Shown piece after piece: positions 1 to 6,025 of a DNA stretch of 7,614 nt. Origin of the DNA: Candidatus Omnitrophota bacterium (GTDB taxonomy: Bacteria; Omnitrophota; Gorgyraeia; Zapsychrales; Zapsychraceae); the NCBI GenBank assembly GCA_018399915.1, contig JAGYNW010000093.1, positions 1 to 7,614 on the forward strand, read 5' to 3'. Made by a program: the position numbers and the translations under genes. The notes beneath the pieces were generated by a model. It saw only the letters and a program-made list of their open reading frames with translations. It did no database searches and was not told where the DNA came from. Within the stretch, counting starts at the first letter, position 1, and the number at the start of each line of letters is the position of its first letter.

Positions 1-1840
1 TTTTTCCCCGCAGAAGAAAGTCAGACATTATAAGTAATATATCGTTGTCGGTTAAATAATATCTTTGTGATGCGCCTTTGGGGGTATCATTATTTTTGAC
101 CTTTTGTTTTAAGGTAAATATCCGCTTGAGATCATCAAGCCGGGTCGCTAAGCCGTCATTGACCATGCTGGGATTTGATCCGGTGAGCAGAATTTCAAGG
201 TCGACATCCCGGTAGTCGACCCCATTTTTTGCTTTAAGAAGGGATGCGGCTAAAAAGGCCATAAAGATCTTCTTACGGCCACTATGATTGAGAAAATCCA
301 CAAAATCCGCATTGAGCGTAATGCTTTCCTTTTGAATATCAACAAAGGCATCATGGGTCGCGCCGATTTTGATAGAGATTTCATCCATCAACTTTGTCAA
401 TTGCCGGATTTCCTGATACTCCCGTTTATTCCCGCCATAATATTTAAAGAAATTATATGAAACAGGAAAAACCTTTGCGTATTTATTTAAAAAGATTTCT
501 CCGGAAGGCACATCTTTAAGTCCGCTGGGAACTTTATAGTCTTTTTTTAGTGTAACGGTCTGCACCTCAGCAGCCATTGCCATGTCTTTTTGGGTTAGGG
601 CGGCTTTATAATGCGATTCAAGTCCGATATTTTCGGATTCTAACAGATCGGCTTCAACCTCAAAGGATTGCGCCATCTTCTGGACAACCATGGCTTCATC
701 AACCGGTGAGATCGTTGCTTGCGTGAATGTCACAGATTTTTCAGCCACATCTATGGTGGTGACCCCACCGGAGAAGTATTTACGATCAATGATTTCTTTG
801 GTACCTTCATCATAATCTTTTTTGATGTAATTATATACGCCTTTTTTAAACGCCTGGACATATTGGGCATAGATCTTCTGATTGATCTGTTTGTCGGAGG
901 TGTCAATGCCTTGTGTCTTCCCTTTATCTACATAAATTTGTCCAATGAGGGATTCTTTTAAATTCTTTTTGTACCAGGAGGCCAAAATGACAGCATTATA
1001 AATTTGTCTCAGATTGGCGAACATTTCTCCCTGATTGACCTCTTTTTCGATTTCAGGGATAAGAATATCCTTGACAACTTCAGAGGAAATGCCACTGATA
1101 AGATGGCTATCTTTCTTTTCTAATTGAGAATCTCCAAAGATTTCATTTTTCAGGCTTTCATTCAGAGCTACATAGTCTTCTTCCATCATAACTTTCAATT
1201 TGCTATCAATGAGAAAGGCACTGTTATTATGTTCATAGATGCGCGCTTCTTGCGGAACGATCCAGACTTTGTTAAAGGTGTTAAGTGGAATGTCGGTTGT
1301 TCCAAATTTTTCAAAGGCGCGCGAATAAACTCTTTCCCAGAACTTTTTACCTAACTCATCTTCAGGATAGATCATTGATGCGGTAAGCTGTTTGAGCATG
1401 TAATCCTGCGCCAGCAGATCACGTCCCATTTCAGTATCGCCAAAATGTTTAGGCACAAGCTTGTCTTTTTCATAAGGAGAAAGGTTAACCCACATTTCTT
1501 TTTCAGGCACAGTCAACCCGGCTAAGAAATACTTGATAAGTTTGGTGGATTCTTCTTCCAGGGCTTTACCAGCAAGCCCAGTATCTCCGGTATTTACAAA
1601 AAAATTGAATTTAAGGGGGTTGTCGGTATGCACTTTTATCCCGTTAATAAGGGCTGGAGAAAATCCAGGCGTTGGGGATACCATGGTTCCGGCTACGGGT
1701 AAATTTAAAATTGTTTGAGGAATGATTTGTGCTGATGCTTGTGGGGGTACGATAAGGCTGAAAATGAATGTGACTGAAATGAATGAACAGATGCAACGTT
1801 TAAACCATTGGTTGTTTTTTTTCTCGATGACTGTGAACAT
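1..1840 (-). CDS. Large secreted protein of unknown function, C-terminus beyond the window
   Basis: An open frame runs from ATG at 1840 to the left edge with no stop (613 codons visible), so the gene is partial at its 3' end. The start is supported by AAAGGAG about 10 nt upstream. Residues 1-37 form a Sec signal peptide: basic n-region (KK, KR), hydrophobic core around 16-31, and PPQASA ending at A37 before Q38. The mature protein begins with a Pro/Gly-rich stretch (LNLPVAGTM, SPTPGFSPAL), then NPLKFNFFVNTGD at 74-86. Further stretches are GRDLLAQDYMLKQLTAS from 139, FNKVWIVP near 189-196, and FANLRQIYNAVILASWY from 274. The part beyond about 374 is Lys/Asp/Glu-rich and probably helical. No further transmembrane helix, LPXTG or enzyme motif was recognised. 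From memory it resembles a conserved hypothetical family in Omnitrophota; function is unknown. It is read separately from the housekeeping block. Confidence 0.9.
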   Translation of the reverse strand, partial: MFTVIEKKNNQWFKRCICSFISVTFIFSLIVPPQASAQIIPQTILNLPVAGTMVSPTPGFSPALINGIKVHTDNPLKFNFFVNTGDTGLAGKALEEESTKLIKYFLAGLTVPEKEMWVNLSPYEKDKLVPKHFGDTEMGRDLLAQDYMLKQLTASMIYPEDELGKKFWERVYSRAFEKFGTTDIPLNTFNKVWIVPQEARIYEHNNSAFLIDSKLKVMMEEDYVALNESLKNEIFGDSQLEKKDSHLISGISSEVVKDILIPEIEKEVNQGEMFANLRQIYNAVILASWYKKNLKESLIGQIYVDKGKTQGIDTSDKQINQKIYAQYVQAFKKGVYNYIKKDYDEGTKEIIDRKYFSGGVTTIDVAEKSVTFTQATISPVDEAMVVQKMAQSFEVEADLLESENIGLESHYKAALTQKDMAMAAEVQTVTLKKDYKVPSGLKDVPSGEIFLNKYAKVFPVSYNFFKYYGGNKREYQEIRQLTKLMDEISIKIGATHDAFVDIQKESITLNADFVDFLNHSGRKKIFMAFLAASLLKAKNGVDYRDVDLEILLTGSNPSMVNDGLATRLDDLKRIFTLKQKVKNNDTPKGASQRYYLTDNDILLIMSDFLLRGK

Positions 1841-1850
1841 TTTACCTTTT

Positions 1851-1857
1851 CTCCTTT
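1851..1857 (-). promoter_or_regulatory. Ribosome binding site of the secreted-protein gene
   Basis: On the minus strand AAAGGAG is followed by a 10-nt A-rich spacer and ATG at 1840. It is one of the two best Shine-Dalgarno matches in the window. It fixes the start just ahead of a well-formed signal peptide. Confidence 0.8.
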
Positions 1858-1967
1858 GCTGGAAGAGTCTATTAATGTAATGATATGTATATCCTATAAA
1901 TCAGAAAGTGAAATCTGAATTTAAGTGTGAGGTAGGCAAATAATAAAGAACATAAATTGCATTCGAG

Positions 1968-1989
1968 GAAAAGAAAGCGTTTTCTTTTC
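1968..1989. repeat. Perfect 9-bp inverted repeat with 4-nt loop upstream of the secreted-protein gene
   Basis: On the plus strand GAAAAGAAA (1968-1976), loop GCGT, then TTTCTTTTC (1981-1989): nine consecutive pairs. It lies 128 nt before the start codon of the secreted protein, so it would fall in that gene's 5' leader if transcription begins near 2010. It could be an RNA hairpin or an operator. In purine-rich AT sequence chance is also possible. No U-run follows on the minus strand, so it is not a standard terminator. Confidence 0.55.
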
Positions 1990-2011
1990 TAGGGAATTAG
2001 AATAAAAATAA

Positions 2012-2050
2012 CATATATGAGATAAAAATCAATAAGACAAACCCGGTCAA
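2012..2050 (-). promoter_or_regulatory. Candidate sigma-70-type promoter for the secreted-protein gene
   Basis: On the minus strand TTGACC (2050-2045) is followed after 17 nt by TTTTAT (2027-2022). An overlapping alternative is TTGTCT (2040-2035), 17 nt, TATATG (2017-2012). Both have the right spacing but imperfect -10 hexamers, and the region is so AT-rich that such matches are expected by chance. Use of either would give a leader of about 165-180 nt. Confidence 0.3.
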
Positions 2051-2108
2051 ACTAGGACACAAACCGAGATTTTTTGTGTAAAAAGTGAACAAAATTTATA
2101 AATTATCT

Positions 2109-2164
2109 AAAAATTTTACATCAATGACTTTTTATTTCCATAAAAAATTCAATAAATTTGATGT
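2109..2164 (-). terminator. Possible AT-rich terminator or hairpin after nnrD
   Basis: Starting 25 nt after the nnrD stop, the minus strand has outer arms ACATCAA (2164-2158) and TTGATGT (2124-2118). They enclose an inner hairpin, ATTTTTTAT (2148-2140) pairing with ATAAAAAGT (2135-2127), with one G-U pair and a GGAA (GNRA-type) loop. AAAATTTTT follows the outer arm. The position fits the end of the operon, but the stem has little GC and the U-run is short and offset by four A's, so it is not a textbook intrinsic terminator. Confidence 0.4.
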
Positions 2165-2188
2165 GCCTTTAATATGTTGGGAGAAACA

Positions 2189-3046
2189 TTATGATGGGAG
2201 GGTTTTAAACACGTCAGAAATATGATCGGTTATATCGGATGCGATCAAAGATAATTTGCCTTTTTTCTTGGCGGCAATGTCTCCGGCGGTCCCATGTAGG
2301 TAGGCTCCATACTTGGCGGCTTCAAAGGCTGTTAGATTTTGGGCCAGCAAGGCGGCAATGATCCCGGTCAAAACATCTCCGCTGCCAGCGGTAGCCATGC
2401 CGTTGTTGCCTGTTTTATTTAGATAGGTGTTGCCACGATGGTCGGCAACAAACGTATGATGCCCCTTAAGAAGTAAGGCGCAATGATATTTTTTCGCAAA
2501 GTCCATGGCTACTTTTTTTCTGTTCTCTTCAATATATTTTTTGGAAAGCTTGGTTAACCGGCTCATTTCTCCCGGATGAGGCGTCAAAACTTTTGAAGTC
2601 TTAGACTGTAAAAGTTTGTCAGGTTTTTGGGATAATGCGTTTAGGGCATCGGCATCAATTATTATAGGTATAGGAGATTTTTCAATAATCTTACAGATGA
2701 ATTTTTGGGTCTGAGTATTGAGGGAAAGCCCGGGACCAATGGCGATGACTGTATACTTATCAATGGAGTTTTGAATTTGCCTGAAGGCGCTTAAGGCGAT
2801 GGTTCCCTCTTTGGTCTGCGGTAATGGCAGAGTCATTATTTCATTCGGGATCTTTTTTTGGATCACGGAATTTAATTCGCGCGGGATGCCGATCGTGGCC
2901 ATGCCACATCCGCTGCGCAAAGCAGCCCCTCCTGTTAAGGCTGCCGCCCCCAGCATGCGGGGAGATCCGGCCAGGACAAGGACATGTCCAAAGGAGTTTT
3001 TGTGAACTTTGTTTTTAGTTCGAGATAATTGCGTTGGCAATCGCAT
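2189..3046 (-). CDS. nnrD: ADP-dependent (S)-NAD(P)H-hydrate dehydratase, stand-alone
   Basis: Converts the damaged S-form of NADHX or NADPHX back to NAD(P)H in the cytoplasm using ADP (metabolite repair). The 285 residues match the ribokinase-like C-terminal half of YjeF/Nnr: GHVLVLAGS at 20-28, IGPGL at 103-107, DADAL at 131-135, TPHPGE at 155-160, KGHHT at 194-198 and GMATAGSGDVL at 216-226, with D224 as the expected catalytic base. The NnrE epimerase half is absent, so this is the single-domain form, as in Bacillus. The start overlaps the end of acpS by 32 nt and has no clear Shine-Dalgarno site. The predicted N-terminus (LPTQLSRTKNKVHKNSFG) nevertheless fits the family, so translation is probably coupled to acpS. 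It is the last gene of the block. Confidence 0.93.
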   Translation of the reverse strand: MRLPTQLSRTKNKVHKNSFGHVLVLAGSPRMLGAAALTGGAALRSGCGMATIGIPRELNSVIQKKIPNEIMTLPLPQTKEGTIALSAFRQIQNSIDKYTVIAIGPGLSLNTQTQKFICKIIEKSPIPIIIDADALNALSQKPDKLLQSKTSKVLTPHPGEMSRLTKLSKKYIEENRKKVAMDFAKKYHCALLLKGHHTFVADHRGNTYLNKTGNNGMATAGSGDVLTGIIAALLAQNLTAFEAAKYGAYLHGTAGDIAAKKKGKLSLIASDITDHISDVFKTLPS

Positions 3047-3365
3047 AATTTTCTGAGTGAGATAACGAGATTAATATTTTATGATGGTCATGGTTTTCTT
3101 TCATTATTATACAATGAGGTTTACCATCTGCATCGTTTATTATTTTAATATCTTTCCAACTGATACTCTTATCATTGAGCGCTTTATATACGGCTTCCTT
3201 GGCTGCGAAACGTGCGGCAAAATGCTGAGCAGCGTTTTTATGTTTGCGCGCGTATGCGATTTCTTCTTGCAGGAACACGTGATTCAGAAAGTTGTCACCC
3301 CATTTGTCGATGGATTTCCGAATCCTGTCTATTTCAATGATGTCTATTCCTGTGCCGAGTATCAT
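3015..3365 (-). CDS. acpS: Holo-[acyl-carrier-protein] synthase
   Basis: Transfers the 4'-phosphopantetheine arm of coenzyme A to a serine of apo-acyl carrier protein, switching on fatty acid synthesis; cytoplasmic and Mg2+-dependent. The 116-residue length is normal for the trimeric AcpS type. Visible motifs are GTGIDIIEIDRI at 4-15 (D8, metal ligand), FAARFAAKEAVYKAL at 49-63 (E57, metal ligand) and SLSHSENYAIA at 100-110. The ATG lies 11 nt after the pdxJ stop. AGAGG inside the pdxJ end, about 15 nt upstream, may serve as a distant ribosome site. The pdxJ-acpS-nnrD order is common in bacteria, supporting the call. The last 32 nt also encode the start of nnrD in another frame. Confidence 0.95.
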   Translation of the reverse strand: MILGTGIDIIEIDRIRKSIDKWGDNFLNHVFLQEEIAYARKHKNAAQHFAARFAAKEAVYKALNDKSISWKDIKIINDADGKPHCIIMKENHDHHKILISLSHSENYAIANAIISN

Positions 3366-3376
3366 TTTATGCCAGG

Positions 3377-4093
3377 TTAACCTCTGATTAAGTTTTTCAT
3401 TTCACTAACCGCCTGTTTTAATCCAACGAAAATTGCCCGGCAAATAATCGAATGCCCGATGTTCAATTCTTCAATTCCCGGGATCTTAGCTATTGCGCGT
3501 GTATTGTGATATTTCAGCCCATGCCCGGCATTAACAATGAGACCTAAACTTTGAGCGTAATGTGTCATTTTTTCGATCTTTGCAAGTTGCATGGCGCAGC
3601 GTTTGGGTGTTGGAGCCAGATCATAATTTCCGGTATGCAACTCGATTACACGCGCGCCGGTCGCGTACGCTTTTTGAATTTGTTTTTTTACCGGATCGAT
3701 AAAAAGGCTGACGGCAATGCCTTGGTCTTGCAGCATCCGGGTAGCCCGCGTGATACGGGAAAAATGCTTGATAACATCAAGACCGCCTTCTGTGGTCAAT
3801 TCCTGCCTTTTTTCAGGTACGAGGGTTGCTTCATCCGGTTTGATCTTCAGAGCGACAGCGAGGATATCTTTATTTAAAGACATCTCAAGGTTGAACCGTT
3901 TTGTAACGGTTTTACGTAAATTTTTAACGTCCGTATCATTTATATGTCTGCGGTCTTCTCTGAGATGCGCAACGATACTATCGGCTCCGGCCTTGAGGCA
4001 TATCTTGGCGGCTTCAACAGGGCAAGGATCTTTTTCGCCGCGCGCTTGTCTCAGTGTCGCAACGTGATCAATGTTAACTCCTAATTTTGGCAT
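3377..4093 (-). CDS. pdxJ: Pyridoxine 5'-phosphate synthase
   Basis: Condenses 1-deoxy-D-xylulose 5-phosphate with 3-amino-2-oxopropyl phosphate to give pyridoxine 5'-phosphate, the last ring-forming step of the DXP-dependent vitamin B6 route; cytoplasmic TIM barrel. The 238 residues are full length. Visible motifs are VNIDHVATLRQAR at 6-18, HLREDRRHI at 43-51, NLEMS at 68-72, VPEKRQELTTEGGL at 92-105, HTG at 153-155, NAGHGL at 188-193 and ELNIGHSI at 209-216. The expected catalytic residues H43, E70 and H191 are all present. The start is well supported by AGGAGA 8 nt upstream. That site overlaps the stop codon of the preceding small gene, suggesting coupling. PdxJ implies the organism uses the DXP-dependent B6 route rather than PdxST. 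Confidence 0.97.
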   Translation of the reverse strand: MPKLGVNIDHVATLRQARGEKDPCPVEAAKICLKAGADSIVAHLREDRRHINDTDVKNLRKTVTKRFNLEMSLNKDILAVALKIKPDEATLVPEKRQELTTEGGLDVIKHFSRITRATRMLQDQGIAVSLFIDPVKKQIQKAYATGARVIELHTGNYDLAPTPKRCAMQLAKIEKMTHYAQSLGLIVNAGHGLKYHNTRAIAKIPGIEELNIGHSIICRAIFVGLKQAVSEMKNLIRG

Positions 4094-4101
4094 GGTTCAG
4101 G

Positions 4102-4107
4102 TCTCCT
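4102..4107 (-). promoter_or_regulatory. Ribosome binding site of pdxJ, overlapping the upstream stop codon
   Basis: AGGAGA on the minus strand, 8 nt before the pdxJ ATG. Its first two bases are the last two of the TAG stop of the CdaR-like small gene, so ribosomes ending there sit on the pdxJ initiation site. It fixes the pdxJ start. Confidence 0.8.
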
Positions 4108-4294
4108 AGAAATTATTATTCTGGCTGCGGTCGATCGTCATCACGGATGGCCTTTTACGTATCTCTTCATGGACATAAAGCCAGGTAATGATGGCCAGCA
4201 TTAAGGCAATTAATTTGAGGATAAATTTTTGATTTAATAATTTGGACAGATTTTTATAGTTTCGCATTTTAGCGTAAAAAGGTTGTTTTGTCAT
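4106..4294 (-). CDS. Small single-helix membrane protein resembling the CdaR/YbbR anchor only
   Basis: A 62-residue protein with one hydrophobic segment at about 24-42 (FILKLIALMLAIITWLYV), preceded by a basic stretch (YAK, RNYKN, KLL, QK) and followed by a short polar tail (HEEIRKRPS to QNNNF). The pattern of a basic lead, then K-hydrophobic helix-LYV, matches the N-terminal anchor of CdaR/YbbR, which normally follows cdaA and controls it. The extracytoplasmic YbbR repeats are missing. The next gene's ribosome site begins at the stop codon, so no remnant can be hidden downstream. ATG at 4294 lies 33 nt after cdaA and has no strong Shine-Dalgarno site; M10 is an alternative start. Topology should be N-in, C-out. 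The CdaR link rests on position and helix pattern; regulation of CdaA is inferred. Confidence 0.72.
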   Translation of the reverse strand: MTKQPFYAKMRNYKNLSKLLNQKFILKLIALMLAIITWLYVHEEIRKRPSVMTIDRSQNNNF

Positions 4295-4312
4295 AAGGTT
4301 CTTATCAGGTTG

Positions 4313-4326
4313 CCCTCATCAGAGGG
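4313..4326. repeat. Short GC-rich hairpin between cdaA and the CdaR-like gene
   Basis: CCCTC (4313-4317), loop ATCA, GAGGG (4322-4326): five perfect pairs starting just after the cdaA stop codon. No U-run follows on the minus strand, so it is not an intrinsic terminator. It could protect or divide the transcript, but five pairs can arise by chance. Confidence 0.4.
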
Positions 4327-4327
4327 G

Positions 4328-5134
4328 TCATTTTTGAAAAAAGGATTTCAGGGATTTGTTCGTTTTCTTTTTTTGAGTCTCGATGCCTAAGATATTTTTT
4401 AAAATGTTTTCCAGCCGGTCTTTCGTGACAATCGGGATAAACCGTCCATCAATGGCGACTGAGATCTCTCCGGTTTCCTCGGAAACCATAAGTACCACGG
4501 CATCAGTCTGCTCAGTAATGCCAAATGCCGCCCGGTGACGGGTCCCTATGATCTTACTGAAATTCGGATTGTCCGAAAGCGGAAAAAGGCATGAGGCCGC
4601 AATAATCCGGTCTCCGCGAGTAATCACCCCGCCATCATGTAACGGTGAATTATGAAAAAAAATGGTTTGGATAAGTTCTGAGCTAATCTTAGCGTCCAGT
4701 TGCACACCACTTTCGATATACGTTTTTAGCTTTGTGTCCCTTTCAATGGCTATCAGGCATCCGATCTTTTGGCGTGCCATTTTAAAGACAGCCGAAGCCA
4801 GTTCTTCTATGATTTCAACAATGGCGGATTCTTCCAGACCGATATTGAAAATATGATGCTGTCCGATCCTTGCCAATCCCTGACGTAATTCCTGCTGGAA
4901 AAGGATCAAAAACGCTATGACAGAGAGTGCGAAGATTTTTGTCAAAAGCCAGTTGAGGATGTCCAATCCTAAAAGTTGCGAAATAAAAAAAACAGCCAGA
5001 AGGTAGATGATGCCTTTGAGTACCTGAAAAGCACGGGTCCCTTCGAAGAAGATCAAGATCCTGTAATATACTATCCAAAGAATAATAATTTCTATCGTGG
5101 GATTAATATAACGCCATATATGGAAATAGTGCAT
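4328..5134 (-). CDS. cdaA: Membrane diadenylate cyclase (cyclic di-AMP synthase)
   Basis: Makes cyclic di-AMP from two ATP. This messenger controls potassium and osmolyte balance and cell wall stability in many bacteria. The 268 residues match full-length CdaA. Three hydrophobic helices lie at about 12-30, 38-56 and 61-79, then a linker helix (FQQELRQGLARIG) leads to the cytoplasmic DAC domain. DAC motifs are PLHDGGV at 164-170 (D167), GTRHRAAFGITE at 197-208 and VSEETGEISVA at 217-227. The usual DGA motif reads DGG, a conservative variant. An in-frame TAA two codons before ATG 5134 makes this the first possible start. There is no clear ribosome site and only 9 nt separate it from folP, so coupled translation is likely. 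A Lys/Ser-rich tail (254-268) follows the catalytic domain. Confidence 0.95.
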   Translation of the reverse strand: MHYFHIWRYINPTIEIIILWIVYYRILIFFEGTRAFQVLKGIIYLLAVFFISQLLGLDILNWLLTKIFALSVIAFLILFQQELRQGLARIGQHHIFNIGLEESAIVEIIEELASAVFKMARQKIGCLIAIERDTKLKTYIESGVQLDAKISSELIQTIFFHNSPLHDGGVITRGDRIIAASCLFPLSDNPNFSKIIGTRHRAAFGITEQTDAVVLMVSEETGEISVAIDGRFIPIVTKDRLENILKNILGIETQKKKTNKSLKSFFQK

Positions 5135-5143
5135 AGTTTAAAA

Positions 5144-6025
5144 TCAATTCATTATTTTTTCGTTGATAATAGAATCTGTTATTTGTGAAACTTCTTTCAT
5201 GTGTTTGACATCGTGCACCCTGATTATATGTGCGCCGCGAAGAATACTGCAGGCCACGGATGCCGCCGTTCCCATTAGGCGTTTGTCAACCGGTTTATCC
5301 AGGATCTTTCCAATAAATGATTTGCGCGATGTGCCGATTAAAAGGGGTTGGTTTAAAGATGAAAAATTATTTAACCGGTTAATGATCTGCAAATTATGTT
5401 CCACGGTCTTACCGAAACCGATGCCGGGATCTATTATAATTCTATGGGATTTTATGCCGATTTCCAAGCAGTTTTCTATCGAATTTTTTAATCTTTTTTT
5501 TATGTCTTCAACAACATTGTCGTAACGGATCTTTTTTTGCATAGACCGGGGAGTTCCCCGCATATGCATTAAAACGATCGCGGCATCATAATCACGGACC
5601 ATTTTCAGGAAGCTCTTATCTTTTTGGCAACCTTTGATATAGTTTACGATGGTCGCGCCTTCATCAAGGGCTTGTTGGGCCACAGATGTTTTATAGGTGT
5701 CTATAGAAATGGAAACAGCAAGATTTTTTTTTAGGGAGCGAATGACGGGAATGATACGTTCAGCTTCTTCTTTGGCACAAACGGCAGGAGCTCCCGGCCT
5801 TGAAGATTCCCCGCCTACGTCTAAAATGTCCGCGCCATCTTTGACCAATTTCCGGGCCAAGCGTAAGGCTTTGGTTTTTGTCCGGGACATATCACGGTTG
5901 ACTAAACAGCCATCGGAACTAAAAGAATCCGGGGTAACATTGATAATGCCCATTATTTGGGTGCGTTGCCCAAGCTCAAATGTGTGGTATTTGGTCTTGA
6001 TAATGTGTTGTTTACGCGTCGTCAT
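5144..6025 (-). CDS. folP: Dihydropteroate synthase
   Basis: Joins 6-hydroxymethyl-7,8-dihydropterin diphosphate to p-aminobenzoate to form dihydropteroate in folate synthesis; a cytoplasmic TIM barrel and the target of sulfonamides. The 293 residues are full length. Motifs in order: MGIINVTPDSFSSDG at 25-39, DVGGESSRPGA at 69-79, SIDTYK at 107-112 (D109), MHMRGTPRSMQ at 153-163, IIDPGIGFGKT at 197-207, LLIGTSRKSFIG at 228-239 and IRVHDV at 268-273. One oddity: the usual V/I-N-D-x-x-G strand reads VNYIKG at 127-132, keeping the pterin-binding Asn but replacing Asp with Tyr. The loop has Ser rather than Thr in GGESS, a common variant. The start overlaps the end of ftsH by 14 nt, and AGAAGAAGA upstream is a weak ribosome site. 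Confidence 0.95.
   Translation of the reverse strand: MTTRKQHIIKTKYHTFELGQRTQIMGIINVTPDSFSSDGCLVNRDMSRTKTKALRLARKLVKDGADILDVGGESSRPGAPAVCAKEEAERIIPVIRSLKKNLAVSISIDTYKTSVAQQALDEGATIVNYIKGCQKDKSFLKMVRDYDAAIVLMHMRGTPRSMQKKIRYDNVVEDIKKRLKNSIENCLEIGIKSHRIIIDPGIGFGKTVEHNLQIINRLNNFSSLNQPLLIGTSRKSFIGKILDKPVDKRLMGTAASVACSILRGAHIIRVHDVKHMKEVSQITDSIINEKIMN

Larger units (their letters stand above)
1841..2188. other. 348-nt AT-rich intergenic region between nnrD and the secreted-protein gene
   Basis: No credible reading frame was found on either strand. The region holds a two-part hairpin after nnrD, weak promoter-like hexamers, a perfect 9-bp inverted repeat and a Shine-Dalgarno site. It is the only sizeable gap in the window. 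It probably separates the housekeeping operon from an independently transcribed gene. No known riboswitch was recognised. Confidence 0.75.

Noticed and set aside
719..1354. Short plus-strand open frames (719-961 and 1124-1354)
   Set aside because: Both are antisense to the continuous minus-strand secreted-protein frame, which has a ribosome site and signal peptide. They look like hydrophobic shadow products.
1882..1893. GATAT-GT-ATATC palindrome in the leader
   Set aside because: Five A/T-rich pairs in a very AT-rich stretch are expected by chance.
1841..2188. Possible riboswitch (including cyclic di-AMP or cyclic di-GMP types) in the intergenic region
   Set aside because: No conserved core sequence or multi-helix arrangement of a known class could be recognised; only simple inverted repeats are present.
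2169..2190. Short hairpin directly after the nnrD stop (ATGTT, TCTCCC loop, AACAT)
   Set aside because: Only five mostly A-T pairs and no T-run after it; too weak to call a terminator.
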